A stretch of 64,000 nucleotides of DNA, from contig OU744736.1 in assembly GCA_916613615.1 (NCBI GenBank), forward strand, positions 13,031,724-13,095,723. Direction: 5' to 3'. The notes below the pieces were generated by a model. That model saw only the letters and a program-made list of their open reading frames with translations. It was not told the DNA's origin and made no database searches. Source of the stretch: Steromphala cineraria (taxonomy: Eukaryota > Mollusca > Gastropoda > Trochida > Trochidae). Positions within the stretch are counted from its first letter, which is position 1. Every line of letters starts with the position of its first letter. Positions 1 through 12,970 of the stretch are shown piece after piece. The translations under genes were made by a program, and so were the position numbers.

Positions 1-1050
1 AAGATGTATATGTATTTATTACCAAATAGGTTTAGAAACTACTTCGAAACATTCCAAATTCTATTATTAGAAATTTTAAAGTTTATTTTGGCTACGAATA
101 ATATTTTTCAATTGCTAAAAAATTAGATGTTTAAACCATAATTCAACGATAAGAGAAATAAGAAAACTTCGTATGGAAAATGATCGAATGGTTGTGGTAA
201 CAGGCGGAGAGTTAGAGAAAGGAAGAAATAAGTAGTAGGTTTATGAAAGTCCAATGTTTTGTATAAGCAATAGACTAATCACTCAAGGTCAAAATTAACC
301 ACACTTCGATAAGGTAATAATTCAAATGATTTGTTTATGTATCTATTCGCTTTACAGCCATTACAATCTTTCTCATTCATATTCTTGTTTTCGTTCCAAA
401 TTTCAATAATTATTTTTAAAATCCCTCCTTGCTACTATCTTATTATTTCCTGAATTTTAGGGAAGTCAAGGTTCTCTTAAAAAAACAATTCTATGCTTCA
501 TCCATCAATCTGATCGTCCTCATACCAAGCAGACATCTGTTAGCCTTCAATCTATCACTGAACAAGTTGAATTCGATTATACAGACACACATAAAACAAA
601 TCAAATGGAAAAAGTCATCTAAATTTGATGATCGGTAATATTTGCAGAACACTCAAGGGACTTAATACGCCATGGGGAAATTGTGCAAATAAATCTGGAG
701 CTTTCTTCACCCCTTTGCTATGTTAGCTCAGGAGTAAGAGAGCATAAATGAACTTAATTGATTTCGCATTCACGATCGTAAAGTTAATTTTTGGCTTGAA
801 TGAACAATGTAAAACAAAATGAATTTGAGCTTTTTATTTTCATTTATGTATTCTGATATTACCTGGAAAGATTGTCTTGGCTATATAACATTTCATAAAA
901 TGCAAATAAAGCAAATTGAATTGAAATCTTGATTTTTCTTGAGAAGTGATAATTGATATATGCAACAACAAAAACAGATGTACCATTACATATTTTGAAC
1001 TTTTACATTTAAATTCATAACTATACCATTTAACTACACCAAACTCCGAT
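1..1050. other. AT-rich non-coding DNA, nothing recognised
   Basis: No convincing coding frame, RNA gene or transposon end was seen. The only frame of any length (about 69 codons near 430-640) has no recognisable motif and a composition typical of AT-rich non-coding DNA. Confidence 0.5.
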
Positions 1051-1405
1051 TAAAGTGGCAGTAGCACTTTTTTTGATAATTTTATATTTCAAATATTTCA
1101 CTGATAATTGTAAGTTAATGCTAAATGTATTATATTGACAGTGTCAACAATTTCATTACATAAGCCAATCATCCATAGTCAGAGGACAAAGTATGAAGAT
1201 TCACATAAAATCTATTGGCGGCAATTTGTTTGTGAACACCTTTAATTCATTTTGTGAAAGAAAAATGAATCGCATGGCTAAACTTTATGTTATATGTTTG
1301 AATTATTACTGCCTAATTTAGTTTCAATACATTGTCTTTCAACTGAAACCATTTATTTTCATTTTCCTGACATCACCTTATATTCCCCTCTAAAAACGTG
1401 CTACA
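1051..1405 (-). mobile_element. M1 MITE copy, decayed, reverse orientation
   Basis: This is a diverged copy of the ~356-bp MITE family seen best at 7910-8265 and 39437-39792. It begins with a variant terminal repeat (AAAGTGGCAGTAGCAC) and carries the family's internal sequence in reverse orientation, for example a stretch near 1165-1215 that matches the reverse of 8100-8160. It ends near AAAAACGTGCTAC. The outermost bases of both ends have drifted, so TTAA flanks can no longer be demonstrated. It has no coding capacity. Confidence 0.8.
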
Positions 1406-2259
1406 CATTATGGGTCTGTTATGCACTGGTCAAGCGTTTCGTAACTCGGATTTGATTAAATTTAGTTCAAGATTTAAACATATTTATATTTATATTAAAC
1501 ATATCAATGGTAAGAATTGGGTACAGGTATTCCAACTTAGTAAGAAACCACTCCTATATGTAGGTATCTATTCGAGATGTGTTGTTTATTTTTTCTAAAG
1601 TAAAACCTTAAGTAAGTACTTGCTCTTTATTTGGAAATACTGTATATAATAGAGTCATCTTGATTTTACCTGTTTTACCTAATAAAATATCAAACCATAT
1701 TTTTCAAACAATGTATAACTATTCACTACTCAGACTTAAATTTGAACGGGTTCATTTGATGTATTCTGATAATTTCAAATCACTTATCACCACTTTTTCA
1801 TAACATGATTGTGAATATATATATATATGAATATAACTTCTTTTAACATTATTTTCATTTACACAAATATTCAATGTTCTATTAATATACTATTATTTAA
1901 AATAATTTATCACCGCAGTTTTTCAAAACACGAGTCCTAATATGTAAAATAACTTTGCTTTCTTTAACATTATTTTTCATTTACGCACATGTTCCATTTT
2001 TTTCATATGCACGATCTACATGTAGGTGTCACTATAACCCACAGATGAAATCATAGTATAAAATCTGCTTGCCAGGTTGGTCACGTGTCCACTCTGTAGG
2101 CATGAATTAGGAACAGATTGCAAACTGCTGGACGCCAGAATTGAATCAGCAAATTAACGATCGATCACTGTCACCAGAATTAATGTAATGAAAATTGTCA
2201 TTCGGTTGATATTACTCCCTGACGTTTGCCTGATGGCTTCCAGGTAATCGCTTATGAAT
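1406..2259. repeat. AT-rich spacer with a diverged ~120-bp tandem pair
   Basis: Two related blocks lie at about 1785-1885 and 1905-2005. Both share a 'TTATCACC' start, a TTTTTCA stretch, and then TCTTTTAACATTATTTTCATTTAC or its close variant. A short TA run sits near 1816-1828. Nothing else was recognised. Similarity to the large repeat unit of this window starts only near 2260. Confidence 0.5.
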
Positions 2260-3614
2260 AAATGTGGACGCACCTTAACCGGCCTTATGTGGGACCTTAA
2301 GAATACGAAAGCAATAAGGGTCTCAATAGTAGTGTTACATTGATGTCAGTGACATTGAACGGCGATTGACGTCCCACTCACACCTTGATGAAGGTGTTGA
2401 ATATTGAGTATTTCCTATATATCGTTTCCTTTTTATTGTCTTTGACAATTCCAAACGTGCGGCAATAAAGGTAAATGAAATGGTGACTTTGACATCATTC
2501 CAAGTGTCTAACTGTCGACTGAAGTGAGAATGGTCTTTATAAATAAAACTACATGTTTTTTTCTTTATTTTGAAACTCTTTTTCTCTATTTTCCCATTCG
2601 TAGCTGCATTCTTTTTTTACAATGTTTTCGTAAAAACAAAATAGTTTTTGTTACAAACAGTGATTATTTAATCTCCTATCAAAGACTCGAGCTCTAAAAC
2701 AATATATACCTGCTACAACCCTAGGCGTTAAAAGGAATTTTAAAATATCTTTAAACGCTTGGTTTCAAGTCATGAATTGTTTTTTCAGACAATGATCAGA
2801 AACATAAAAATGTTATTGAATTATGAAGAGACGAATGCTTCAAAGGAGTCTCTTTTACATCACAGTCGTGTCTCTTGAGACGTGTAGTGACTTGTACAAT
2901 CATTCACCACTCTCTAGACATCAACTTTCTTGATAGAGGAGTTCAATAATCTAATATCATCTCTCTTACCTCAAGCTTCTCAGGACAGCAGGTTTACAAA
3001 CATGAGGAATTTCTCTTGGAGCTGTTATTAGGCAAACGTAATGAATATCTTGAGTTCCTGAAAACCGGCATTATCTGATTTTACTGAATTTTTGCTTTAA
3101 TCCAATACGATCATTTGACAAAGCATTATACATTGAGCATGTTAATGCTGAAATCATGGGCTGGCATGCAAATAAGACTTATTTGGAGAATTAACAGTTC
3201 TTTATAGATGATTTTGTAGATGTTAACGTATGAACTTGTATAAAAGAACATTTGCAGGAATACAATTCAACACGTTTGGGAAAAATTAAAATAAAAGGCC
3301 ATTGTGACAGATTCTCTCCTAAATCATTTTTTCTGCTACAAATGTTGATTAAAAGTATTTTTAATTTAAAGAAGTTCAAGATTCTTGTTGCAAAACATTT
3401 AGTTCTAAGATATTTCCTTCTGGTTTGTTGGCATCATATGTTATCATGCTTCTAATACAAACTACACCTGTTGATTTGTAAATTACGTTGTCTTGAATAT
3501 ATGTTCTCTTTCTTTGAATCTTTCCTAACACATCGTATTTTCAAATATATTGAAATGATACATTCATGAAAATGGTTTTGATTTTTTCATGTTTTGAATG
3601 ACGTTAATTTCCAG

Positions 3615-3678
3615 CCGTCGTCATCATCATCATTGTCATCATCATCGTCGTCATTATCATCATCATCGTCATCATCAG
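3615..3678. repeat. Interrupted (TCA/TCG)n microsatellite
   Basis: A run of TCA trinucleotides interrupted by TCG and TTA variants. On the reverse strand it generates a spurious methionine- and threonine-rich frame. Confidence 0.9.
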
Positions 3679-3956
3679 TATCAGCATTCTATTCATAGTT
3701 AGTTGAACTATCGTTGACTTTACTGCAAACACGCTAGCTGTTCCCCAGACACCTTCTATTTGATAACCTTCTCGGGCAGGTCTTTTATAATCTTCCAGTT
3801 TTTCTCCCACTTCAATTCAAATCGTGTCTAATTAAGACTTATTGTGAGTATTTTACCATTCTCTATAGATGGATTTGTACATGTTAATGTGTGAACTTGT
3901 ATAATGAACCGTTTACAATAAAACAATATAACACATTTGGAAAAATGGACATTATT

Positions 3957-3957
<1 letters not shown>

Positions 3958-3992
<35 letters not shown>
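3958..3992. repeat. (TCA)n microsatellite
   Basis: Eleven consecutive perfect TCA triplets plus a partial one. This is the homogeneous sister of the interrupted array at 3615-3678, in the second half of the local tandem duplication. The corresponding site in unit copy 2 (near 11735) has only a few such triplets. Confidence 0.95.
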
Positions 3993-3996
<4 letters not shown>

Positions 3997-6900
3997 TCGT
4001 AGTTAGTTGAACTATCGTCGACTTTACTGCAAACACGCTAGCTGTCTCCCAGACACCTTCTATTTGATAACCTTCTCGGGAAGGTCTTTCAGTTTTTCTC
4101 CCACTTCAATTCACATCATGTCTTGTCTCTATCAAAGGCTGATATTCGTTTCATGAGAGGAGCTCTTAATGGCCTTCTCTCGTTCCCTCTTGTTGTCGTA
4201 TTAAGTTCAGCCCTCGTGAAAGCAGTGTTTTAATGGCCCTGGGTCTTCAACAATGATTTGGTTGACATAAGCCCAATCCTGGACTTTTTGGATTACAACA
4301 CAGACACTGTTCAAGCTGAAACTGATAAAGCACGTCTATGAAAACATTGACTTTAAGGAGATTTGTATACGGTTGTTGAACGAAAATTACTTTATCCAAT
4401 TCAAATGTCAAAAATTCTAATAGAAATCATGCATTTCAGTTTATCAAAGAAACATTTCCTTAAAGTAAGTTTTGGTATCCATGTTGTTGCAGATTTCTGT
4501 GTTTTTAATTATGATTCAGAGGCACATAGAATGTTGCTGATTTTAATATACTATCTGGATCTTGAAATCAGACATGTTTTGTTCAAATAAAAATCTAATG
4601 ATCCTTTACTGCCCAGACTACATGTATGTCTATTCACTGACTTTATTCTGCTTTCTTATTGACAATATGGTTTAGATTGCATCTATTCAAACAAAAGGTG
4701 AATTAAGTCACACCTTCAAATGCATAAGTTGAAAACTTTTTCTCTAAAAAAAACATTTCTGTTTAGAATTTTGATAGACATGATTGTTTAATCCGTCAAG
4801 TAATGTACTCTTTCCTTATAGTTTATTTGTTTAGAATACTTGATAATGATTAACTATATTAATTTATCAAATAAAGTCGAAATTAAATCAAACAAATCAA
4901 TGATGAAAACGAAAGGAAATCAACTAGATATAAAGTATTTTTAAACAAGTAATTATTTATTTACATTTGAAAGGTATTCACATCTATGTTTTGAAAATAA
5001 TAATTACTCCAGTAAAACTTTTATATACAAGCCATTTTATGATAGCCATCGTTATAAAGAAAACCGAACATTAATACAAAAACGAATACAGAAAATCTGG
5101 TGCTGATGTTAGGCATAAAAGATGATTGAACAACAATTGTTCATTATTTGCAATTATTAAATTCCATCATATAACATCTAAATCAAATCTTATCACATTT
5201 AATCTACAGTAAATCATTAGAAAGCAATACCAATCATTAACAAACAAAAAGCTGTGATATAATTATTGATATGACATTTGTCAAGCTAGTATTTATCAGA
5301 TAATCAGCAGTAACGAAACGATGATGGTTTTGTATTCCAATGCTGGTATCATGATATCACTTAATGGCAGCTTGTTAAATGATATCATCAAACACTGTAA
5401 GTGACCTCCTGTTTGACCAATGCTCATAACGGTTCCTGCTTCTCGTTTGTTAAGTGGATATTGGCGGCAGAGTGACAGAAAGAACAAATCATCTTGTTGA
5501 AATACAAGGGTGTGCCTTTGTTTGTGAGAAACAGCGATAGTGTGATATCGATTAGCGTGATTAGCTTGCAACTTTGTTGTAACTCTTAAGGGTATCTCTG
5601 AGAAACAAAACTTAACATCATGTTATCTTATTAAAGTATTATTTGACCAACATGCTTATGAAATTGCTAACATATTTTTAAACATGGGAAGAAAAGTAAA
5701 CTACACACTTCTTTTTAAAGTGCAAATTGTTCAGTTGTTGTTTAATCATTTGTTGTAAGTCTCAAATATTCTTTTACAACACAATAAAACTATATGTTCA
5801 TGACATTGATTAATCAGTCAGATTGTGTTGTTTTCTGATAATGCAGGCTAGAACTCTGTACTCTTATCAAGTTGTTGCCTGCGCACGGGTTGAAAACCTA
5901 AGATATCATCAAAACATATGATGGTTATGTGTAACCATAGTTCTTTAAGAAAGGCAAGTTTATTGCATGATTATAAAATTGTTGATAACAAAGGTGATAA
6001 AACCCTAGAGTATTCTTAAAAATCAGCACAAAAACTCAATACCATAAGAGCATGGTTAGCACATTGCCTGCAACCACAGGACAAAAAATAGGTACTATGC
6101 TTTCTTGACAACATTCATTGAGAAGATAAAGTTGATGCTAGCAGACATAGAAGATAACCAAAAGCTGTATTGTTCGAATTCAATATAGCGACAACTTTTC
6201 TGTCCCAAAATTGTTTGGAAGAGAATGATGTTAATCTACGAACCATAAACAGTACATTTCAAATGAAGGAACACGAATTAAATGAATACTTTCTAGAAGA
6301 AAAACTTTTAAAATCCCGGATTACTAGTTTAATTGTTGAATTACCAGTTGATTATTCGTTTAACAAAGAGCACGATTAACAGTGACATTTTCTAAAAAGT
6401 TAGTTGTTGTTGCATTGATGCTTACACTTCACAAAAATATAACTGAAATCGAATATAATATCTCTTGAAACATGTGGAAAAAATGATAACACTAACTGGG
6501 GAGGAAAGTTGACATTAATTAATCTTAAATGGTGTCTATGATGTTCAGCATATGAACAGTTTCGATATTGTAAAGATAATGCTTTCAGAATGTCAAATTA
6601 CTGTCGAATGAGCTAATCAAGTATAAATTTGAGGTACTGAATTGATTTGTACGTCTTGTTTAAAACTATTTTCCTTCTCCATTCAAAGCTATACACCAAA
6701 AACCATAGGAGGATGCCTAATTGAAGGTCAAGTGAAATTTATACCACGCTTATGTCTGTTGTGTTCACTAAGATTGACTATACATAAACACAGCTGGGTG
6801 TTGTAAACCTTGGTCAATATCAGTGTCTAATCACATAGTGGTCCCTGCATACGATCACATGTGCCTAAATTGATTGTTTTCATCTAAGAATCGACAAATG

Positions 6901-7909
6901 CAGGTTTGTGTTTCCTTCTGTTTACAGGTGCATGGTGAAAATTTACAAAGAGCTATGAGTTCTTCAAACATGGCAAACCAAAAAAAATTAGTATATTGTG
7001 TGTATCGGTTTTCAAAAGCTGAATGTTATCGCCTTTTTACAATGTTAAACTTTCAAAGCATAAGTTTCACCACACTTATTTTACAACGCATTTTTAAGAC
7101 TCTGTAGCATCTTCCCTAAAGAAAATATAGAGTTTTATAAAAGAGAAAATAAAATTTAATCAATAATTAATTCAAGAATGTTTATACGAAGCTGTCAAGT
7201 TTTGCTTAGCTAAAAGAATCCGCCTCCTTTATCTAAATGATTGAAATGACTTCTTAAAGATGCTGTATCATACTTGCAATATTTTAAAAAGTATTTTTAA
7301 TGTATTCGTTGTATTTTTTAGAAAAATTAAGCGAAAAACCTAAGGAAAATCGGACCAAAATTCATTAAATATGAGATAATTTCCCCAAATTATGCAAACG
7401 GCAGCCAACATAAAGGCGAATCAAGTGTGGCCATCTCACAACTTCCGGTCTCTAAATATACCATTGAAAACCGTCTTTGTCGCGCATGACTAGATTTTCT
7501 TTTCTTTTTCTCCGAATAAGGTATTCGTTGCTGCCAAAGTTGATACCCATCGAACGCAAATACGTTAGTTGTGACACAGTGTAAATCCTACACTCGTAAT
7601 GATTACGTCACCGAAAGCGGGTCGTTAAATGCTATGCCCTTTCTACAAGGGGGTACTGTGCTTTGGGCGTCGAAATAATTATGTTATTGTTAATTAAAAC
7701 ATTAATTAAACAATCTAAATATTATATCAAAATTTCGACAAAAGATATTTCTACAAAGTGATGTATTTCTTTTCTCAATAGTTAAATTTCAGCCTGAACT
7801 GCATGCAAGTATGAAACAGCATCTTTAATTAAATGGGCGCATGCTTTTTAAGCTTGAAATTTGACAGCTGTTTCTGCAACAATGGGTACTTAGAAGGTAG
7901 AGGTATTAA

Positions 7910-8265
7910 AGGGGCAGTAGCACGTTTTTCGGTGGAATATAAGGGGATGTCAGGAAAATGAAAATAAATGGTTCCAATTGAAAGACAATGTATTTAAACT
8001 AAATGGAGCAGTACTTATTCGAATATATAATGTAAGGTTTAGCCATGCTATTTCTTTATCTTACACAAAATGAATTAAAGGTGTTCAGAAAAAATGGCCG
8101 CCAATGGATCTTATGTGAATCTTCATACTTTGTCCTCTGACTATGGATGATTGACTATTGTTATGAGATTTTTGACATTGTCAAAGTAATACATTTAACA
8201 TAAACTTTCAATTATCAGTGGAAAATTTAAAATATAAAATTATCAAAAAACGTGCTACTGCCCCT
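7910..8265 (+). mobile_element. M1 MITE, intact copy with TTAA flanks
   Basis: A 356-bp non-coding element with terminal inverted repeats AGGGGCAGTAGCACGTTTTT at the left and its complement at the right. It is flanked by TTAA at 7906-7909 and 8266-8269. The homologous position in unit copy 2 (near 17190, GTGTTAATGCC) has a single TTAA and no insertion, which supports TTAA as the target duplication. TTAA targeting is the hallmark of the piggyBac superfamily, so this is most likely a piggyBac-type non-autonomous MITE. The superfamily call rests only on the target site. Confidence 0.9.
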
Positions 8266-9930
8266 TTAAAGTCTAGGAAATAATATGTTTGTATACAGTT
8301 TTCTTTTGGGAGATCATTTATAGAACATTGTGTCTAAATGTTTTTATGAGACATTAACCTTTAAGATTTTAAAACCTACATGTTCGTTATATGACCAAGT
8401 AAAAACAAAAAGAACAAAGAACAAAACTAAATGAATAATGTTACTCCATAGGGTAAACACTGTCCAAAATCGGATTTTAGATATATGGTTAAAGTCATAG
8501 AACAGAGACACACAACAATCAAATAGGTACTTCAGTGTAATTCTTTGCTCCCATTTAACATTTTGGAACAAACTGTAGATACATGGCCGCTCTATATGTA
8601 ATGCTCCTTAAATAACGGCTGGTCTGTTTACAGGAGTATCTTATACAATGTATTGGTCACGTTGATGAAATATTTGCATATGAAAATCAATAAATTCAAT
8701 ATATGTCTGGCATGTTTTCGAACAAGCTCACTAATGTCTGTAATGGGTTCACTACAAACATCTTATGTGAAGAAACCTATGCTTACGAAATGTTGTAAAA
8801 TCGAATATTGATTAACATGTATTTATTTTAAATCAAATCAAGAACAAAATAGAAATACCATGCATCATTGTCAATCAATCACAAAGCCCCCAGGTCAGTT
8901 TTCACCACAATAATAACGGACCCCTACTGGTTTCTAACTGGTGGTACTTCAAATTCGTGCTGTTTGGATTAATTAACTGGGTTGGTGAATGTTAGAGATT
9001 GTTTAATCAAAGGCAATATTAAGTATGACAGTAAACCCAAAACAGAGATAGATATTGATTGAAAATTTACCTGTTCTTACTTGTGACAGATGTCCTTTAC
9101 ATGCTACAAAACATTTCCATTTTGTCATAAGATCAAACATATTTGTGATATGCAAAATATTTAGCGTCCTTTCAAAAAACAGTTTTTATCAACATTTTTA
9201 AATAGTTAATATTCAAACCAGATATTTTCGATTTCCAACAGTTTTATATTGCTTTTTGTTTATAAACGAATACTTGAAGAACATATGATGTTACACACTT
9301 ATCTATCAACAATCTGATTCTTGATGGCATTAGTTTGCATGATTGTTTCCTCAACATCGCTTCATACAAATTTTATTGTAAATCTACAGCTGCAATTGAA
9401 GAAAAAAAGTCTTACTACCGACTGTGAATGACAACAACATTATTCTAAAAAACAACAGGTGACCTGGGTAACCTGATAATAACTTAGCATAATAATGATG
9501 CACTTCAGTGCTTAAGAAATTATTTGTTTTAAAGTCAGAAATGACTTGGTTAGAGCACTGCATCTGCAATGTCAGCATGTGTATGAATTTGAAAATCAAA
9601 GACCTATTAAGCTGATATAGATTACTAATTCGTCGAAAAATTATTCAAAACTCAATATATATTGTGAGAAGATGGGATGTGGAGTTCAAACTCATCATTC
9701 GACACATTCTGATATGTTGAACGTCATCTGTTTGGACAAACAAGAGAGACTTTAATCAATTTCATGATTTCAATTATTGGCTTTAAATGATAGTTTTTAA
9801 TTAGGGTTAACCTAAGGAAAGTCTAAACTCAATACAAAGCGAAAGAAAAACATTCTATAGATTTCCATTGTGACTAAATTGTGCAGACATTGTTCCTTGC
9901 ATGAGCGATCTTGTATGGAATCCCACCTTT

Positions 9931-10205
9931 AAGGGGCAGTAGCACACTTTTATAGGGAATGTAAGGTGATGTCAGGAATTTTTTTTTTTTAATGTTCCAA
10001 TTGAAATACATTATATTTAAACTAAATGAAGCAGTAAAAAATCAAAAATATAATGTAAACTTTTGCCATGCGATCAGTTTTCCTTACACAAAATGAATTT
10101 ACACAAAAATGCCCGCCAATGAACTTTATGTTATTTTTTGTATTTTGTACTATAGATGATTGGTTTGTGTAATAAGATATTTGACACTATCAAAATAATT
10201 CTTTT
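9931..10205 (+). mobile_element. M1 MITE, 3'-truncated
   Basis: The left end reads AGGGGCAGTAGCAC preceded by a TTTA/TTAA-like flank. Internal family sequence follows (GTAAGGTGATGTCAGG, then TTCCAATTGAAA, then the CCCGCCAATG block), and similarity stops near 10205, before the right terminal repeat. A poly-T stretch near 9979-9990 is specific to this copy. Confidence 0.8.
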
Positions 10206-12530
10206 CTAAATTTTTCAAGCAGTATGTATTTTTCTAAATAAAATTAATTGCATTCAGTAAGTTAATGAAGTTGGAGGTGACCTTTCAATTTTCAATACCA
10301 ATTTCGTTTACTTCTTTTTTCATAAACACGAAATGAATACAATTTCAAAAGATCTTTCTCTGTATACAACTACAAAACAGTCAAAATTGAATAAGAGACT
10401 GTCTCCAAAAATATTCAAATAAAATGTATTGATGAAGAAGACAGATATATGAAAAATATTGTCTATATTTCTTTCCCATTCTTTTTGTCATTCAGTTTGA
10501 CGGCAGCAATCACAAAACAAACGTTGGATGCACCCATACCTGACATATATACAAGAATGCAATAAAAGTCTCAATAGTAATGTTCAATTGATGTTTGTGA
10601 CATTGAACGGCGATGACGTCTTACTCATATCTTGATAAAGGTGTGAATATTGAGTATTTACTTTTATTATCTTTGACAATTCCAAATTAAAAGTGTTTAA
10701 CTATCGACTGAAGTGAGAATTATTTGGTAAATAAAACTACATGTATATTCTATGTTTTGCAACTCTAGTACTCAATTTTCCAATAATGAGGTGCATTCGA
10801 TTTCGTAAAGACATTTTGTTTGAAGAACAGTGACCAGTTTAATCTCTTAAAATCTCTTAAAAAGGGAATGTTACAACATCTTGAAACGCTTGGTTTCAAG
10901 TCATGAATTGTTTTTTCAGACAATGGTCAGAAACATAAAAATGTTATTGAATTATGAAGAGACGAATGCTTCAAAGGAGTCTCTTTTACATCAGAGTTGT
11001 GTCTCTTGAGACGTGTAGTGACTTGCACAATCATTCACCACTCTCTAGACATCAACTTTCTTGATAGAGGAGTTCAATAATCTAATATCATCTCTCTTAC
11101 CCCAAGCTTCCAAGAACAACAGGTTTACAAACATGAGGAATTTCTCTTGGAGCTGTTATTAGGCAAACTTAATGAATATCTTGAGTTCCTGAATACCGGC
11201 ATCATCTAATTTTACGGAATTTTTGCTTTAATCAAATAAGATCCCTGACAAAGCATTATACATTGAGCATGTTAATGCTAAAATCATGGGTGGCATGCGA
11301 ATTAAGACTTATTGCGAGTATGTAACAGTTCTTTCTAGATGATTTTGTATATAATAACGTGTAACTGTTTGCAGTAATACAACTCAACACGTTTGGGAAA
11401 AATGAAAACAAAGGCTAATTGTGATATATTCATCAAAACGCATTTTTTCTGCTAAAAATGTTGTTTCAAAGTATGTTTGATTTAAAGAAATTAAAGATTC
11501 TTGTTGCAAAACATTTAATTCTAAGATATTTCCTTCTGCTGTGTTGACATCATATGTTATCAATCTTCTAATACTAACTACACCTGTTGATTTGTAAATT
11601 ACCTTGACTTGTATGCTCTCTTTCTTTGGATGTTGTCTTACACATTTTATTGTCAAATATATTAAACGATACATGCATGAAACCTCCTTTGATCAGATCA
11701 CTTTTACAATAAAACAATAACGTTTATTTCCAGCAGTCATCATCAGCATCAGCATCCTATTCATAGTTAGTTGAACTATCGTAGACTTTACTGCAAACAC
11801 ACTAGCTGTCTCCCAGACACCTTCTATTTGATAACCTTCTCGGGCAGGTCTTTGATTATTTTCCAGTTTTTCTCCCACTTCAATTCACATCATGTCTTGT
11901 CTCTATCAAAGGCTGATATTCGTTTCATGAGAAGAGCTCTAAATGGCCTTCTCTCGTTCCCTCTTGTTGTCGTATTAAGTTCAGTCCTCGTGAAAGCAGT
12001 GTTTTAATGGTCCTGAGTCTTCAACAATGATATGGTTTACATTAGCCCAATCCTAGACGTTTTGGATTACAACAGACGCTGTTCAAGCTGAAACTGATAA
12101 AGCACGTCTATGAAAACATTGACTTTAAGGAGATTTTTATACGGTTGTTGAATGATAATTATTTCAAATGTCAGAAGTTCTAATAGCATTTCAGATTATC
12201 AAAGAAAAATTTCCTTAAAGTAAGTTTTGATATCCATGTTGTTGCAGATTTCTGTGTTTTTAGTTATTATTCAGAGGCACATAGAATGTTGCTGTTTTGA
12301 ATATACTATCTAGATGAAATCAGACATGTTTTGTTCAAATAAAAATATAATGATCTTGTACTGCCCAGAATATGTCTATTCACTGACTTTATTCTGCTTT
12401 CTTATTGACACTATGTTTTAGATTGCATCTATTCAAACAAAAGATAAATTAAGTCACACCTTCAAATACTTCGAATACTTCTTTAAAAAAAAAAAAATTT
12501 CTCTTTACAATTTTGATAGACATGATTGTT

Positions 12531-12970
12531 AATGAGCAAAAGTATGGTCTAGTACCGGAGCGAAGCGTCCGTTACTAGACGGAAATTCAGGATTAACGAA
12601 AAAAAATCAAAGAACCCGAGCAATGCGGACATTCCTAAATTTTGATTGTTTGGTCACATGACCTCGTGTATTCGCACAACATTCGACATCAAGTGGCCGT
12701 AGAAGCCCTGCTACTGTCATGGCGGACTGTCGAGAAGGGCCAAGCGAGCTTGATAGTTTCGGAGTTATAGATAAGACAGGCATCATAGCAGAATGTACAG
12801 GCTGGTTTGAGACTACAATAAACAAATAGCGGTGACTTTTAACTTAACTGATATTCATTGATCGGCTTTATGTTTGCATAATTTGAATCTTGAGCTCGCT
12901 GATAGACAACCTTGCCGCGAGTGAGCGGGTCAATATGCCGTTGAGATGCTGTATGACTTGCTAAGTCATT
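12531..12970 (+). other. Unrelated, locally CG-richer insert with a 36-codon frame
   Basis: This segment interrupts unit copy 2 and is not shared with the other copies. It begins with a short hairpin (12547-12580). A small frame at 12719-12829 starts with ATGGCG in good context and encodes 36 residues, beginning MADCREGPSELDSFG and ending GWFETTINK before a TAG. Its mixed-polarity composition differs from the hydrophobic AT-rich frames elsewhere. It could be a captured first exon or a 5' gene fragment, but I recognise no family and coding status is unproven. Confidence 0.35.
12547..12580. other. Short hairpin with CG-rich loop
   Basis: Arms GTCTAGTACCGGA and TCCGTTACTAGAC pair with one mismatch around an 8-base loop, GCGAAGCG. 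It sits at the left edge of the unrelated insert at 12531-12970 and may mark an element end. No target duplication was found. Confidence 0.7.

Larger units (their letters stand above)
3177..4130 (+). repeat. Local tandem duplication within unit copy 1
   Basis: A block with 'GACTTAT', 'GTATGAACTTGTATA' (3180-3245) and a later block with 'TAGTTAGTTGAACTATCG' and 'AGACACCTTCTATTTG' (3690-3820) recur at 3834-4130. The matching part of unit copy 2 (about 11305-11895) has each block once, so the duplication is specific to copy 1. Both halves include an ATC-rich microsatellite, which may have promoted the slippage or unequal exchange. Confidence 0.75.
2260..9600 (+). repeat. Large non-coding repeat unit, copy 1
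   Basis: This is the first of the head-to-tail copies of an ~8-9 kb unit. Shared landmarks, in order, are: GACATTGAACGGCGAT at 2351 (again at 10600); CACTCTCTAGACATC near 2908 (again near 11038, 22538, 33545, 46450); the AACGGTTCCTGCTTCTCG block near 5430; a block around 6780-6850 containing CAGCTGGGTGTTGTAAACC (again near 16660, inverted near 27620 and 39370); the GCTGTTTGGATTAAT block at 8959; and a GGTGACCTGGGTAACC block near 9459. No frame across the unit shows a recognisable protein. I cannot assign the unit to a transposon class and saw no terminal repeats for it. Internal differences include an extra tandem duplication (3177-4130) and an inserted M1 MITE. Confidence 0.75.

Noticed and set aside
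3604..3810. Reverse-strand frame rich in Met and Thr
   Set aside because: It is a translation of the TCA/TCG microsatellite.
5296..5571. Short reverse-strand frame (core GQTGGHLQCLMISFNKL) open in most copies of the landmark block (5.3, 15.1, 24.4 kb; inverted 29.1 and 41.2 kb)
   Set aside because: Comparing forward and inverted copies, most base differences change the residue rather than falling at silent positions. This fits a neutral sequence rather than a selected protein.
6874..7107. Similar 74-77 residue frames at 6874 and 16740 starting MFSSKNRQMQVC
   Set aside because: They are equivalent positions of unit copies 1 and 2. The frames diverge in the second half without keeping residue character, and no motif is recognisable.
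11771..12007. Frame ending ADIRFMRRALNGLLSF...VF, also seen at about 4130, 13122 (reverse) and 23110
   Set aside because: Differences between copies are mainly residue-changing, there is no family motif, and upstream parts are not conserved.
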